DNA of 38,878 nt. It comes from JBBQHX01 sp035306065 (GTDB lineage Bacteria > Gemmatimonadota > Gemmatimonadetes > Gemmatimonadales > Gemmatimonadaceae). The stretch covers positions 1 through 38,878 of the forward strand of contig DATGOL010000116.1 in NCBI GenBank assembly GCA_035306065.1, written 5' to 3'. Every line of letters begins with the position of its first letter. The first letter of the stretch is position 1. Both the position numbers and the translations under genes were made by a program. This document shows, one piece after another, positions 21,733-29,254 of the stretch. The notes beneath the pieces were generated by a model. It saw only the letters and a list, made by a program, of their open reading frames with translations, was not told where the DNA came from and made no database searches.

Positions 21733-21737
21733 AGGAG
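21733..21737 (+). promoter_or_regulatory. Strong ribosome binding site of the lasso precursor
   Basis: AGGAG with six bases to the ATG at 21744. It is among the best ribosome sites in the operon and fixes the start of the 50-residue precursor; the in-frame ATG at 21669 has none and would add 25 unconserved residues. Confidence 0.75.
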
Positions 21738-21743
21738 AGAGAC

Positions 21744-21896
21744 ATGTACGAATCACCCAGGCTGGAGCGCTTCGGCTCCATGCGCGAGCTCACTCTGCTC
21801 GGTTTAGGTCCGGATTGCGACGGTGGCATCTTCGGCATCGCAAACGGCGCCTGGATCGGCTGCAAGGACAACTCCGGCGGCAACGATCGTTCCTGA
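21744..21896 (+). CDS. Lasso peptide precursor A
   Basis: A 50-residue precursor. The leader shows a perfect Y-x2-P-x-L-x3-G-x5-T pattern: Tyr2, Pro5, Leu7, Gly11, Thr17. These are the residues bound by B1 and the conserved Thr that stands next to last in lasso leaders. Cutting after Leu18 gives a 32-residue core that begins LGLGPDCDGG. Asp26 is core position 8, so an 8-residue macrolactam ring is predicted (7 if cutting is after Leu19). Cys25 (core 7, in the ring) and Cys40 (core 22, in the tail) could form a ring-to-tail disulfide. Trp37 is a possible plug residue. The C-terminal residue is Ser50, the position phosphorylated by kinases of paeninodin-type clusters. The core is longer than most known lasso peptides. 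Confidence 0.9.
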   Translation: MYESPRLERFGSMRELTLLGLGPDCDGGIFGIANGAWIGCKDNSGGNDRS

Positions 21897-21946
21897 CGCC
21901 ACACTGGCCAGGGGGTGAGCCGGAAATTCATCCCCTGTGCCGGCGC

Positions 21947-21987
21947 CGGCCTGCGATGCGTCCCGTGGGTACACGCCTCGCAGGCCG
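21947..21987 (+). terminator. Hairpin after the lasso precursor gene, possible attenuator
   Basis: A perfect 10-bp GC-rich stem (21947-21956 with 21978-21987) closes a 21-base loop that contains a further 4-bp inner stem (21958-21961 with 21973-21976). It lies 50 bases after the precursor stop and before the kinase gene, with no T run. Such a structure could stabilise the precursor message or reduce read-through into the tailoring and export genes. Confidence 0.45.
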
Positions 21988-22031
21988 CCAGCGCCACCCC
22001 ATCATTCCACCCGTCCATCGTTCGCATACAC

Positions 22032-22985
22032 ATGTTCTTCTACCGGCTGTTCGGCAACGTGCTTCGTTCCGACGTGGACATGCCAGAGCTGCTCCAGGTG
22101 CCTTCGCAGGTACCGTGGTGGACGCTGTGCAGCCTCACGACGCCTGCACCGGAGCGCACCGGGGAGCAGCTCGGGGAAGACATTGTCACGGGTGATACTC
22201 GCGTTCGCATGTACCGGCACAACGGCGGATTTCGTCTGGACTTCGATGACACCGGATGCTTCGTAATATCGGCAGACGGTCGCCATGTGGACTGGTACCG
22301 CAATCCCGGCGTGAACCTCAAGGCAGCTCGTACTGACCTCACGAGTCGTGTGCTTGCTGCTGCACTTCATCTTTCGGGATCGCTCAGCCTCCACGCGAGC
22401 GCAGTGGACCTCGGCAGCTCCGCGGTAGGCTTCATCGCTCCCAAGCGCCACGGGAAGTCCACGCTCGCGCTGGCACTCGTTAAGTCGGGTGCCCGACTGC
22501 TTACGGACGACACACTTCCGGTAACACTCGGGGACTCCGTTCTGGCGGGGCCGGGACTGCATGCCACACGACTGTGGGATGACTCCGCAGATCGGGTTGC
22601 GATCGGCACTGCGCACCCCGCGCCGAATGGCGAGAAGCGTCTCTACTCGGCCCTTCCCGAGGAACTTGTGACGCACGAGCCGGCGCCGCTGTCAGCACTC
22701 TACATCCTCGCCCCCACGCTCGAACCCAGGGATGGCCAGCCGGTCTGGCGCACACGCCTCTCTACCATGGAATCCGCCCTGCTCCTTATTGCGCATACGA
22801 AGCTCGCTCCACTCCTGCGTGGATCGGAGGCGAGGGTGGTATTCGCTGCGGCTGCCGGGATGGCGGAGCTACTTCCGGTGTACCGGCTGAATGTGGTGCG
22901 CGACCTGGACAGGCTTCCCGAGGTGGTGGACACGATTCGCACGTGGGAGAAGGCCGCATCCCGCGGCTCGAGAGCGGTTGCATGA
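22032..22985 (+). CDS. HprK-like kinase, probable lasso peptide C-terminal Ser kinase
   Basis: A homologue of the HPr kinase C-terminal domain, 317 residues from the ATG at 22032. The nucleotide loop is APKRHGKSTLA (about 137-147), preceded by SLHASAVDLG with the HprK-type His and followed by the acidic pair LLTDDTLPV. The N-terminal part (FFYRLFGNVLRSDVDMPEL) has the pattern of lasso-cluster kinases. In the paeninodin type such kinases phosphorylate the hydroxyl of the C-terminal Ser of the precursor, and the precursor here ends in Ser. A longer start (GTG at 21915) is open but runs through the hairpin and lacks homology. The stop overlaps the ABC ATPase start by four bases (ATGA). Confidence 0.88.
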   Translation: MFFYRLFGNVLRSDVDMPELLQVPSQVPWWTLCSLTTPAPERTGEQLGEDIVTGDTRVRMYRHNGGFRLDFDDTGCFVISADGRHVDWYRNPGVNLKAARTDLTSRVLAAALHLSGSLSLHASAVDLGSSAVGFIAPKRHGKSTLALALVKSGARLLTDDTLPVTLGDSVLAGPGLHATRLWDDSADRVAIGTAHPAPNGEKRLYSALPEELVTHEPAPLSALYILAPTLEPRDGQPVWRTRLSTMESALLLIAHTKLAPLLRGSEARVVFAAAAGMAELLPVYRLNVVRDLDRLPEVVDTIRTWEKAASRGSRAVA

Positions 22986-24058
22986 CCATTGCCCTGGCAG
23001 TGCCCTCGCTCCTTTCCACACCCGCTTTCGTGGCAGGCGAACCGGTTGTTCGCGTGGAACGTCTGTCCAAGGCCTTCGCTCCGCGCAGAGACTGGAAGGA
23101 CCTCCTCACGAAGCCATTTTCGCGTCCCGCTCCAGTTACGGTTACGGACAACGTGAGCTTCAGCGTGCAACGTGGGGAGTTCTTCGGGCTTCTCGGAGCA
23201 AACGGTGCAGGCAAGACAACGATTTTCAGGATGCTCGCGGCCCGGTTGCTACCGGACAGTGGTACCGCAACGATTGACGGATGCGACATTGTGCGTGATC
23301 CGCGCGGAGTGCGCACCCGCCTCACGCCGGTGGTTACCGACGAGCGCAGCCTCTACTGGCGCCTGACGGCTCACGACAACATGCAGCTGTTCGCGTCACT
23401 CTACGGCGTACGCGGAGCCGACACTGCACCCCGAATCGCCCAGCTGCTGAATGCAGTGGAGCTGGCCGACACGGGCAACAAGATGGTGGGCACATTTTCT
23501 TCAGGAATGAAGCAGCGGCTGCTGATTGCCCGCGCACTACTGGGCAACCCGAAGGTGCTGCTGCTCGATGAGCCAACTCGCAGTCTCGACCCCATTTCGG
23601 CCCGGCGCTTCCGGCAGTTCCTGCGGGAGGAACTGGTGGCGAAGCAAGGTTGCACAGTGCTGCTGGCGACGCACAGCGCAGAGGAGGCATTCGACCTGTG
23701 TGACCGGGTGGCAATTCTGGACCATGGAAGGGTTCTGGCAACCGGGCCGGTGTCCCGGTTAATGGACCAGGTGCGTGATGACAGGTATCACGTGGCAGTC
23801 CGGGAACATCAGGCTGCTGCTGCACGACAACTGCTTGCCATCTGTGACTCCGAAGTGTGCCTGCTGCCGGAGATTCATACGGAAGGCTGGGTGCGCTTCG
23901 ATCTTCGAATCCCTGGCGGACCGGACGGAGCCTCCGAACTGCTTGCCAGCCTAACGCGTGCCGGAGTGCTGGTGTCTCACTTCCAGCGGCTCGATCTCAC
24001 CCTGGCAGACCTTATCGAGCGCGTTGTGGAACAGCGTACGGAGGCCAAAGATGCATAG
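22982..24058 (+). CDS. ABC transporter ATPase, lasso peptide export or immunity
   Basis: An ABC-2 type ATPase of 358 residues. Walker A is GANGAGKTT (about 73-81), the signature is the variant FSSGMKQR (about 172-179), Walker B is LLLDEPTRSLDP (about 193-204) and the H-loop is ATHSAEEAF. After the nucleotide domain there is a C-terminal region of about 115 residues, as in drug and polysaccharide exporters of the DrrA/NatA class. It pairs with the permease encoded next. Most described lasso exporters are single chains with membrane and ATPase domains fused; here the two are separate. Start ATG at 22982 within the kinase stop. Confidence 0.93.
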   Translation: MTIALAVPSLLSTPAFVAGEPVVRVERLSKAFAPRRDWKDLLTKPFSRPAPVTVTDNVSFSVQRGEFFGLLGANGAGKTTIFRMLAARLLPDSGTATIDGCDIVRDPRGVRTRLTPVVTDERSLYWRLTAHDNMQLFASLYGVRGADTAPRIAQLLNAVELADTGNKMVGTFSSGMKQRLLIARALLGNPKVLLLDEPTRSLDPISARRFRQFLREELVAKQGCTVLLATHSAEEAFDLCDRVAILDHGRVLATGPVSRLMDQVRDDRYHVAVREHQAAAARQLLAICDSEVCLLPEIHTEGWVRFDLRIPGGPDGASELLASLTRAGVLVSHFQRLDLTLADLIERVVEQRTEAKDA

Positions 24059-24851
24059 TGCATTCGCGCTCGTGCGTGCCAGCTGGCGCTCCGCGAGCAG
24101 CTACAGGCTGCGACTCATCCTTTCGTTCGGCGCGCTCCTGGTTTCGGTTGTGCCGCTGTACTTCATTGCGGGCGCTCTCCAGCAGACCATGGCTGCTTCA
24201 ATCGAGGCCGAGGGCGGGCAGTACTTCGGCTTCCTGATCGTAGGCTCCATAGCGTTCATGCTCGTGAGCTACGCGGTATCTGCACTCGGCTCGGAGATAG
24301 GCTCGGGGATTAACACCGGCGTACTCGATGCACTACTCGGCACGCCCGCCAGCATGCCGAGCGTACTTGGCGGGCTTATTGGCTATGGAATACTGTGGAC
24401 CGGCGCACGCGGGCTTGTGCTTCTGCTCGGTGCGTGGTTTCTGGGCGCGAATCTCCATTGGGAGCAGGCCTTCAGTGCGCTGCTGATCGTGATGCTCATT
24501 GTCGCGGCCTACCTGCCGATCGGGATGATTGCCGCTGCGTGCGTTGTCGCATTCCGTACTCCGGGCCCTCTTCCGCAGCTCGTGGCCGCAGGCTCGGCGC
24601 TGCTCGGTGGTGTGTACTACCCCACGTCGGTTATTCCATCGTGGATCGAGGGTCTCGCCAACCTGGTGCCGCTCAGCTATGGCCTGCGTGCGCTTCGCGG
24701 CACCCTGCTGGATGGTCAGCCGCTGAGTGCAGTAATGCAGGACACCGGGATTCTTGCACTGATGGCTCTCGTGCTCGCCATGGTGGGCACTGCCTCACTG
24801 CTGGCCGCTTTCCACCATGCGCGCCGCACCGGCACGCTGGCTCACTACTAG
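24051..24851 (+). CDS. ABC-2 type transporter permease
   Basis: A 266-residue membrane protein with six hydrophobic segments (for example LILSFGALLVSVVPLYFIAG, FGFLIVGSIAFMLVSYAVSA, LLIVMLIVAAYLPIGMIAAA) and the ABC-2 permease pattern GGVYYPTSVIPSWIEGLANLVPLSYGLRALR near residues 185-215. It should form the membrane channel of the ATPase encoded before it and export the mature lasso peptide or protect the producer from it. The ATG at 24051 follows a strong GGAGG (24040-24044, spacing 6) and overlaps the ATPase gene by eight bases. The longer frame from 23958 is a shadow. Confidence 0.92.
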   Translation: MHSAFALVRASWRSASSYRLRLILSFGALLVSVVPLYFIAGALQQTMAASIEAEGGQYFGFLIVGSIAFMLVSYAVSALGSEIGSGINTGVLDALLGTPASMPSVLGGLIGYGILWTGARGLVLLLGAWFLGANLHWEQAFSALLIVMLIVAAYLPIGMIAAACVVAFRTPGPLPQLVAAGSALLGGVYYPTSVIPSWIEGLANLVPLSYGLRALRGTLLDGQPLSAVMQDTGILALMALVLAMVGTASLLAAFHHARRTGTLAHY

Positions 24852-24854
24852 CAG

Positions 24855-26060
24855 GTGCGTGACAGGGCCGTGCTGAACTCTCAATTGCTCTGCCCCGAGG
24901 CACGGGTACTTCTGCTGCTCGTGCAGCCCGCGCGATTCACGGATGACTTCCGGGTTCTTTTGAGTCATCCGGATTTCGACTGGAATCGCCTGGTATTCCT
25001 GGCCCAGAAGGAGAAGGCAATTTCCGCGCTCTGGCAGGCATTGCGTGTGCTGCCTGACGGGCTCGTTCCGGCGGAGCGCAGCGACCAGCTTTCGAAGCTC
25101 GCGTCGGTCACTGACTTTCGCATGTTGCACCTTCAACGCCTGCTTGCGGGGGCGCTGGACACGCTTCGAGATAGCGGCACCCGTGCAATGCTGCTGAAGG
25201 GTGCGGGGCTGGCGCTCACGTCGTACGGCTCCTTCAGGGCCAGGCCAATGTATGACGTGGATGTGCTCGTGAGGCAGGACGAATGCACGAGCGCCTGGCA
25301 GGCGCTGCGCTCCGCCGGCTGGCTGCACGACGAGAAGGCATGCCCGATGGAAAGGTACGATGCGCACCATCACCTCCCTCCACTGGATGACCCGAACCGC
25401 ACCGGCCTTTCACTGGAGCTCCACGGCTCGCCCTGTGATGCTGCAGTCGGCCTCACGACACACGACATGTGGGAGAAGGCCCGCCGGGTGGATGTGGACG
25501 GACGCGAGGCCTGGGTACCCTGCGAGGCTCACCAGCTGATTCACCTCTGCATACATTTCGCCTGGTCTCACGCGCTAGGCTCCGCCGGGTGGCGCACCTT
25601 CCGCGATGCGCAGCAGATAATCGGCAGCGACAGCTTCAACTGGAACGAGCTGCTCCGGGTCGTATCCACCACACGTGCAGGAACCAGCGTGTACTGGACG
25701 CTCCGGCTTGCTCGCACCCTGGCCCAGGTCTCGGTTCCGGCACATGTGCTCGAGGCGCTGGTGCCGCCTCGTCCGGAATCGGTGCTCTCGGTGCTGGAGC
25801 GCCACTACACGAGCAACCTTTTTCGCTTCAACCCCGCGGCGTGTCCGTCAGCGGCGCTGGACAAAAGGCTCTGGAGCGCCGGGATGGCGCCGCGCTGGTC
25901 AGGACACGGCGATGCCCGCCCCTGGACTCGCGACGACGAAATCATGGAGCGTGAGGCAACGCGCATGACCGTCGCCGAGCGACTCCAGCGGCAGGCACTC
26001 GGTGTTCGCTGGTGGCTGCGCTACTGCAGCGGACTGATGGGTGTAGGCAGGATAGCGTAA
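24855..26060 (+). CDS. Nucleotidyltransferase-like protein of lasso cluster
   Basis: A protein of up to 401 residues of the NTP_transf_5 type (uncharacterised nucleotidyltransferases). The core is LLKGAGLALTSYGSFRARPMYDVDVLVR near residues 112-140; the Asp pair in YDVDVLV fits the metal-binding D-x-D of the fold, and SLELHG (about 178) may supply the third acidic residue. The remainder is helical, with several Trp and His residues. Related genes are known next to lasso kinases, but their job there is not established: they may modify the phosphorylated peptide, or the host for immunity. Start is a GTG at 24855, four bases after the permease stop; a second GTG at 24870 follows AGGG. Last gene of the operon. 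Confidence 0.85.
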   Translation: MRDRAVLNSQLLCPEARVLLLLVQPARFTDDFRVLLSHPDFDWNRLVFLAQKEKAISALWQALRVLPDGLVPAERSDQLSKLASVTDFRMLHLQRLLAGALDTLRDSGTRAMLLKGAGLALTSYGSFRARPMYDVDVLVRQDECTSAWQALRSAGWLHDEKACPMERYDAHHHLPPLDDPNRTGLSLELHGSPCDAAVGLTTHDMWEKARRVDVDGREAWVPCEAHQLIHLCIHFAWSHALGSAGWRTFRDAQQIIGSDSFNWNELLRVVSTTRAGTSVYWTLRLARTLAQVSVPAHVLEALVPPRPESVLSVLERHYTSNLFRFNPAACPSAALDKRLWSAGMAPRWSGHGDARPWTRDDEIMEREATRMTVAERLQRQALGVRWWLRYCSGLMGVGRIA

Positions 26061-26064
26061 ACTC

Positions 26065-26132
26065 GTGACAGCCGGCGTCTGACGGCCGCCAGCTTAAGTC
26101 GCCAGCCGGCATCTGCACCCGACGGCTGTCAC
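26065..26132. repeat. Inverted repeat at the end of the lasso operon, possible terminator
   Basis: A perfect 10-base inverted repeat (26065-26074 and 26123-26132) with GCCGGC blocks inside (26071-26076 and 26105-26110) lies in the 82-bp gap between two convergent genes. The loop is long and there is no T run, so termination is possible but not certain. Confidence 0.4.
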
Positions 26133-26142
26133 CTGCCGGCAA

Positions 26143-27999
26143 TCATCTTCCCGTCAGAATCCCTTGCCGTATACGACGCGCCTTCTCCCCCGCGCCAGGA
26201 ATCAGCTCGAACCGACGCTGCACCAGCAACGACGTTTCAAGTGTCAGATCCAGCTGCCGCTCCACGCCGTTGCGAAGCAGCACCGCGTGTACCGTCTCAC
26301 CGTCGGCGGCTGAGTATCGCGACTGGAATTCCGCCACGAACGGATCAACCTCACGAGCTCGTACTTCCCCTATCGAACGAATGATGTCGCCGGGGCGAAT
26401 GCCCGCCCGCTCGGCAACTCCGCCGAATGAAATCGCGTTTATGCGCAGACCCATCGGATCCGGAACCAGGTTGACACCGAGCAACGAAACCTCCGAGGAG
26501 TCGGTGCCAACGCGGATTCCCGCGAGCGGCAGTACGCTGTCGAGCGGCAGCGGGTCGCGTCCCGCTACCCACCTCGCCTTAAAGTCGTTGAGCTCACGGC
26601 CCGCCGCTCGTTCTGCTGCAGACCAGAACTCGCCATCCGTGAAGCCGCTCGCCGCCTTGTACTCCGAGTCGTACAGCGAGCGCAGTGCGCCATCGAGTGA
26701 TCCCTCACCGTCGCTCGCGTCCCTAATCACGATATCCAGCAGCAACCCGACCAGCGCGCCCTTCGCATAGTAGAGGTAGTGCGTACCGTCCGGCGAACCC
26801 GTCCAGGTACCAACCGCTGCATCTTGCAGAGATGAAGGCGGCGCGTTCTCCACCTCCTGCAGATGCTGGTCGAGAAGTGCGAAGTAACCATCCGTGTCCA
26901 CCACACCGCCCCTTACGAGTGCGATGTTGGCGTAGTACTCGGTAAGGCCCTCGCTCACCCAGAGGAGCGGCGTGGGTTGTCGCCTGTCATACCGGTATGG
27001 AACCATGGCCTGCGGACGCAGTCGCTTCACGTTCCACAAGTGAAAGATCTCGTGCGCCGTTATGCTCGGCAGAACAACACTGCCTATGAAGCCAGGGTCG
27101 TACAGCCCAAGGTGCGAATTCTGGTGCTCGAGCGCAGAACCTGTTCCCTGCGCGAAGACGATCAGCGTCCAGTAGTCGCGATAGGGAACCTCACCGAAGA
27201 CGTTCGCCATGGGCGGAATGCTCTGCATTTTCTGTCGCCAGAGCTCCGCGCGTGCGGCACCTGCGAGTTCGCCGGCCGGGTATGTGGCCAGGTAAGTCCA
27301 GCGCTCGGCAATGCGCATGCTGTCGAGGTCGAATTCGCCGACGAACACTGGCATGTCCACCAGGTCGTGGTATGACGCCTCACGATAGGTGCGTGCACCC
27401 TCGGCCGGCGACATTCCCGTGGCCACCTTCCAGTGCGGCTCCGTGCTGATCGTCATGGTTGCCGGAAGACGATCCAGCGGCTGCCCTACCGGGTAGGGGA
27501 ACACGTTCGTGCCGTTGAAGAATGCGAAGTCCGGCTGCGACCAGGAGAAGGCGGTGTCGAGCGAATCGGCAGTGTAGGTGAACGAGAACGTTACCTCGGC
27601 GGATTCTCCAGGCCAGATGCTCCACGTTTCCGGGCCGGTCCTTGCCCAGGGAAGCGGCGATCCACCTGCTTCCGCGCTGAACGCGCTTGCCCACTCGGCG
27701 AACTCGCCGAGCTCGTAGGCGCCGGGTGTCCAGCGAGGAAAGGCGAGAATTACGGGGCCGCTTTGAGCGGGATCAGGCCGGAACGTCATCCGCACCCGGA
27801 TGGCGCGCGCCGCTGCGGTGGTGGAGTCGAAAGTGACCTCGTAGCGAACACCGGAGATGGCGCGGGAGCTGGGCGGCGCTGCTTCTTCCAGTGCCGTGGC
27901 GCCCTGCTGGCGCGGTGGTGTTCCGGCACTGGCGCAAGAAACCACTGTTAAAGCCACGGCCCACACTGCGAGTTGACGACCCATACCCCTCAAGTACAT
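26143..27999 (-). CDS. M61 family metallopeptidase with PDZ domain, lipoprotein
   Basis: A glycyl aminopeptidase-like protein of 618 residues. The zinc motif is HEIFH (His316-Glu317-His320) in SITAHEIFHLWNVKRLRP, with the downstream Glu in LWVSEGLTEYYA. The N-terminal beta domain (about 45-210) is typical for M61. The C-terminal 100 residues are a PDZ domain (GLRINAISFGGVAERAGIRPGDIIRSIGE). A lipobox TVVSC ends a short signal peptide, so it is probably membrane-anchored in the periplasm. The start ATG at 27999 is preceded by AGGA; the longer frame to 28149 has no signal sequence at its head. It converges on the lasso operon but is not part of it. Confidence 0.93.
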   Translation of the reverse strand: MYLRGMGRQLAVWAVALTVVSCASAGTPPRQQGATALEEAAPPSSRAISGVRYEVTFDSTTAAARAIRVRMTFRPDPAQSGPVILAFPRWTPGAYELGEFAEWASAFSAEAGGSPLPWARTGPETWSIWPGESAEVTFSFTYTADSLDTAFSWSQPDFAFFNGTNVFPYPVGQPLDRLPATMTISTEPHWKVATGMSPAEGARTYREASYHDLVDMPVFVGEFDLDSMRIAERWTYLATYPAGELAGAARAELWRQKMQSIPPMANVFGEVPYRDYWTLIVFAQGTGSALEHQNSHLGLYDPGFIGSVVLPSITAHEIFHLWNVKRLRPQAMVPYRYDRRQPTPLLWVSEGLTEYYANIALVRGGVVDTDGYFALLDQHLQEVENAPPSSLQDAAVGTWTGSPDGTHYLYYAKGALVGLLLDIVIRDASDGEGSLDGALRSLYDSEYKAASGFTDGEFWSAAERAAGRELNDFKARWVAGRDPLPLDSVLPLAGIRVGTDSSEVSLLGVNLVPDPMGLRINAISFGGVAERAGIRPGDIIRSIGEVRAREVDPFVAEFQSRYSAADGETVHAVLLRNGVERQLDLTLETSLLVQRRFELIPGAGEKARRIRQGILTGR

Positions 28000-28147
28000 G
28001 GGTTCCTGATGCGCTGAATTGATGATGTACGAAGCACCCTTCGGCGCTCGGCTATGGTTCCTGCAACCTGTGACCCCCACTCCCCTGCGGCGGTCATTAC
28101 TCCGAACAGACAGCGACCTGACTCGGACAGCACTCAGTATCGGCTCC

Positions 28148-28618
28148 ATGGCTCAATCCAATACTCCGGCCCTCAATACCAGGGCGGTGCCGCCCGCACC
28201 CCTTTCTCCTGCAGAGCTTGCGGACGTTCTCGCAGTCTCCGGCAGCTCACAGGTTCGCGCCGCATATGCCTGCGGGCTCGCCAGTGCACTCCTGCCCGTA
28301 CTCGTCATTGCCCTTCAGCAACCGGAGCTGGAGCTGGCCGACAGAATGGCCTGGCTTGCTGCCACACTCCTTCTGGCGATCTCGCTCCTTTGTGGCCTGG
28401 CCACCTTTTTGGAGAAGTCTTCCCTGATGGCAGCGTCCGCAGCTCAGCGCATCCGGAACTCCATCCCGTTTGGCCGAGTAACTCCCCGCACTTTTCAGAC
28501 TGCACCTCTGTCGCCGCGGGAAAAGCGCGCCCTGGCTACGTCGGTTTCATCTCACTGCGCGGCTACGTTCGCCGTACTCGGAGCTTTTGTTGCCTGTGCA
28601 GCATGGATTATCCGATAA
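28148..28618 (+). CDS. Unrecognised small membrane protein
   Basis: A 156-residue protein that I do not recognise. From the ATG at 28148 it has a Pro/Ala-rich hydrophilic head (about 25 residues), two close hydrophobic segments (YACGLASALLPVLVIALQQP and MAWLAATLLLAISLLCGLAT, about 43-90), a basic region, then a C-terminal segment (TFAVLGAFVACAAWII) that ends the protein. The topology suggests three membrane spans. The frame is open for another 43 residues upstream, without similarity or a better start. Divergent from the M61 gene and followed after 57 bp by the end of the TauE/SafE gene on the other strand. Confidence 0.6.
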   Translation: MAQSNTPALNTRAVPPAPLSPAELADVLAVSGSSQVRAAYACGLASALLPVLVIALQQPELELADRMAWLAATLLLAISLLCGLATFLEKSSLMAASAAQRIRNSIPFGRVTPRTFQTAPLSPREKRALATSVSSHCAATFAVLGAFVACAAWIIR

Positions 28619-28675
28619 CACGTCGCCAGTCCGGCTGCAGTAGCGCTCGTCCCCAAAGCCGGTCCGCGCCAACGT

Positions 28676-29032
28676 TCACGCCGTTACCCAGAGGCGCACC
28701 GCAACCACGAACAACAGTGCGGCAAACAGGCGCGTCAGAACCGCCTGGTTCATGCCCAGCGCCAGCCTCGCGCCGAACCACGCGCCAATGAACAGCCCAA
28801 CCGCAACCAGGAGCGAGGCTCGCCAGTCCAGACTATCCGCACGCCAGTACGCCAGTGCTCCAAGCGCCCCCACGGGCAGCAGTAGCGCACCGAGAGATGT
28901 GCCAACTGCGAGCTGCGCTTTCATCCCCACGAGCAGCATCAGCGACGGCACTATTATCAGCCCTCCGCCAATTCCAAAAGTGCCGGACAGCACTCCGGCC
29001 AGCAGGCCTGTGGCCAGTAGAATCCAGGTCAT
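28676..29032 (-). CDS. Short TauE/SafE family membrane protein
   Basis: A 118-residue protein of the sulfite exporter TauE/SafE (DUF81) family. It starts at once with the repeat motif TGLLAGVLSGTFGIGGGLIIVPSLMLL and continues with VGTSLGALLLPVGALGA and GLFIGAWFGARLALGMN, about four membrane spans. Full-length members are about 250 residues with this unit twice; this is a single unit. Short single-unit members are known and may work as dimers. I see no second half in any frame next to it, so I read it as a complete short form. The substrate is not predictable. Confidence 0.87.
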   Translation of the reverse strand: MTWILLATGLLAGVLSGTFGIGGGLIIVPSLMLLVGMKAQLAVGTSLGALLLPVGALGALAYWRADSLDWRASLLVAVGLFIGAWFGARLALGMNQAVLTRLFAALLFVVAVRLWVTA

Positions 29033-29254
29033 TCCACACCCTGTCGGTTACGTTCGTTCGCATCGGTGCTCCGCGAGTACAGCCGCGCGTAACCACCGGG
29101 ATATTTGTAGCTTCAAGCATACTGCCACGAATCGCAGGTCGTCAGTGCAACTGACTCACGCGTTCCCTCTCGTCCGCACGAGCGACGCATACGCGATTAT
29201 CGGCACCGGCCAGCCCGGCAGCCACTCTTCCCTCACACCCAACTCGGCCTCCGA

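Noticed and set aside
21669..21743. Longer lasso precursor starting at the ATG at 21669
   Set aside because: It would translate through both hairpins and lacks a ribosome site, while the ATG at 21744 has a strong AGGAG and places Tyr2 as usual in lasso leaders.
28676..29032. Truncated TauE/SafE pseudogene
   Set aside because: The frame has a clean ATG and stop, no frameshifted second half nearby, and single-unit family members are known.
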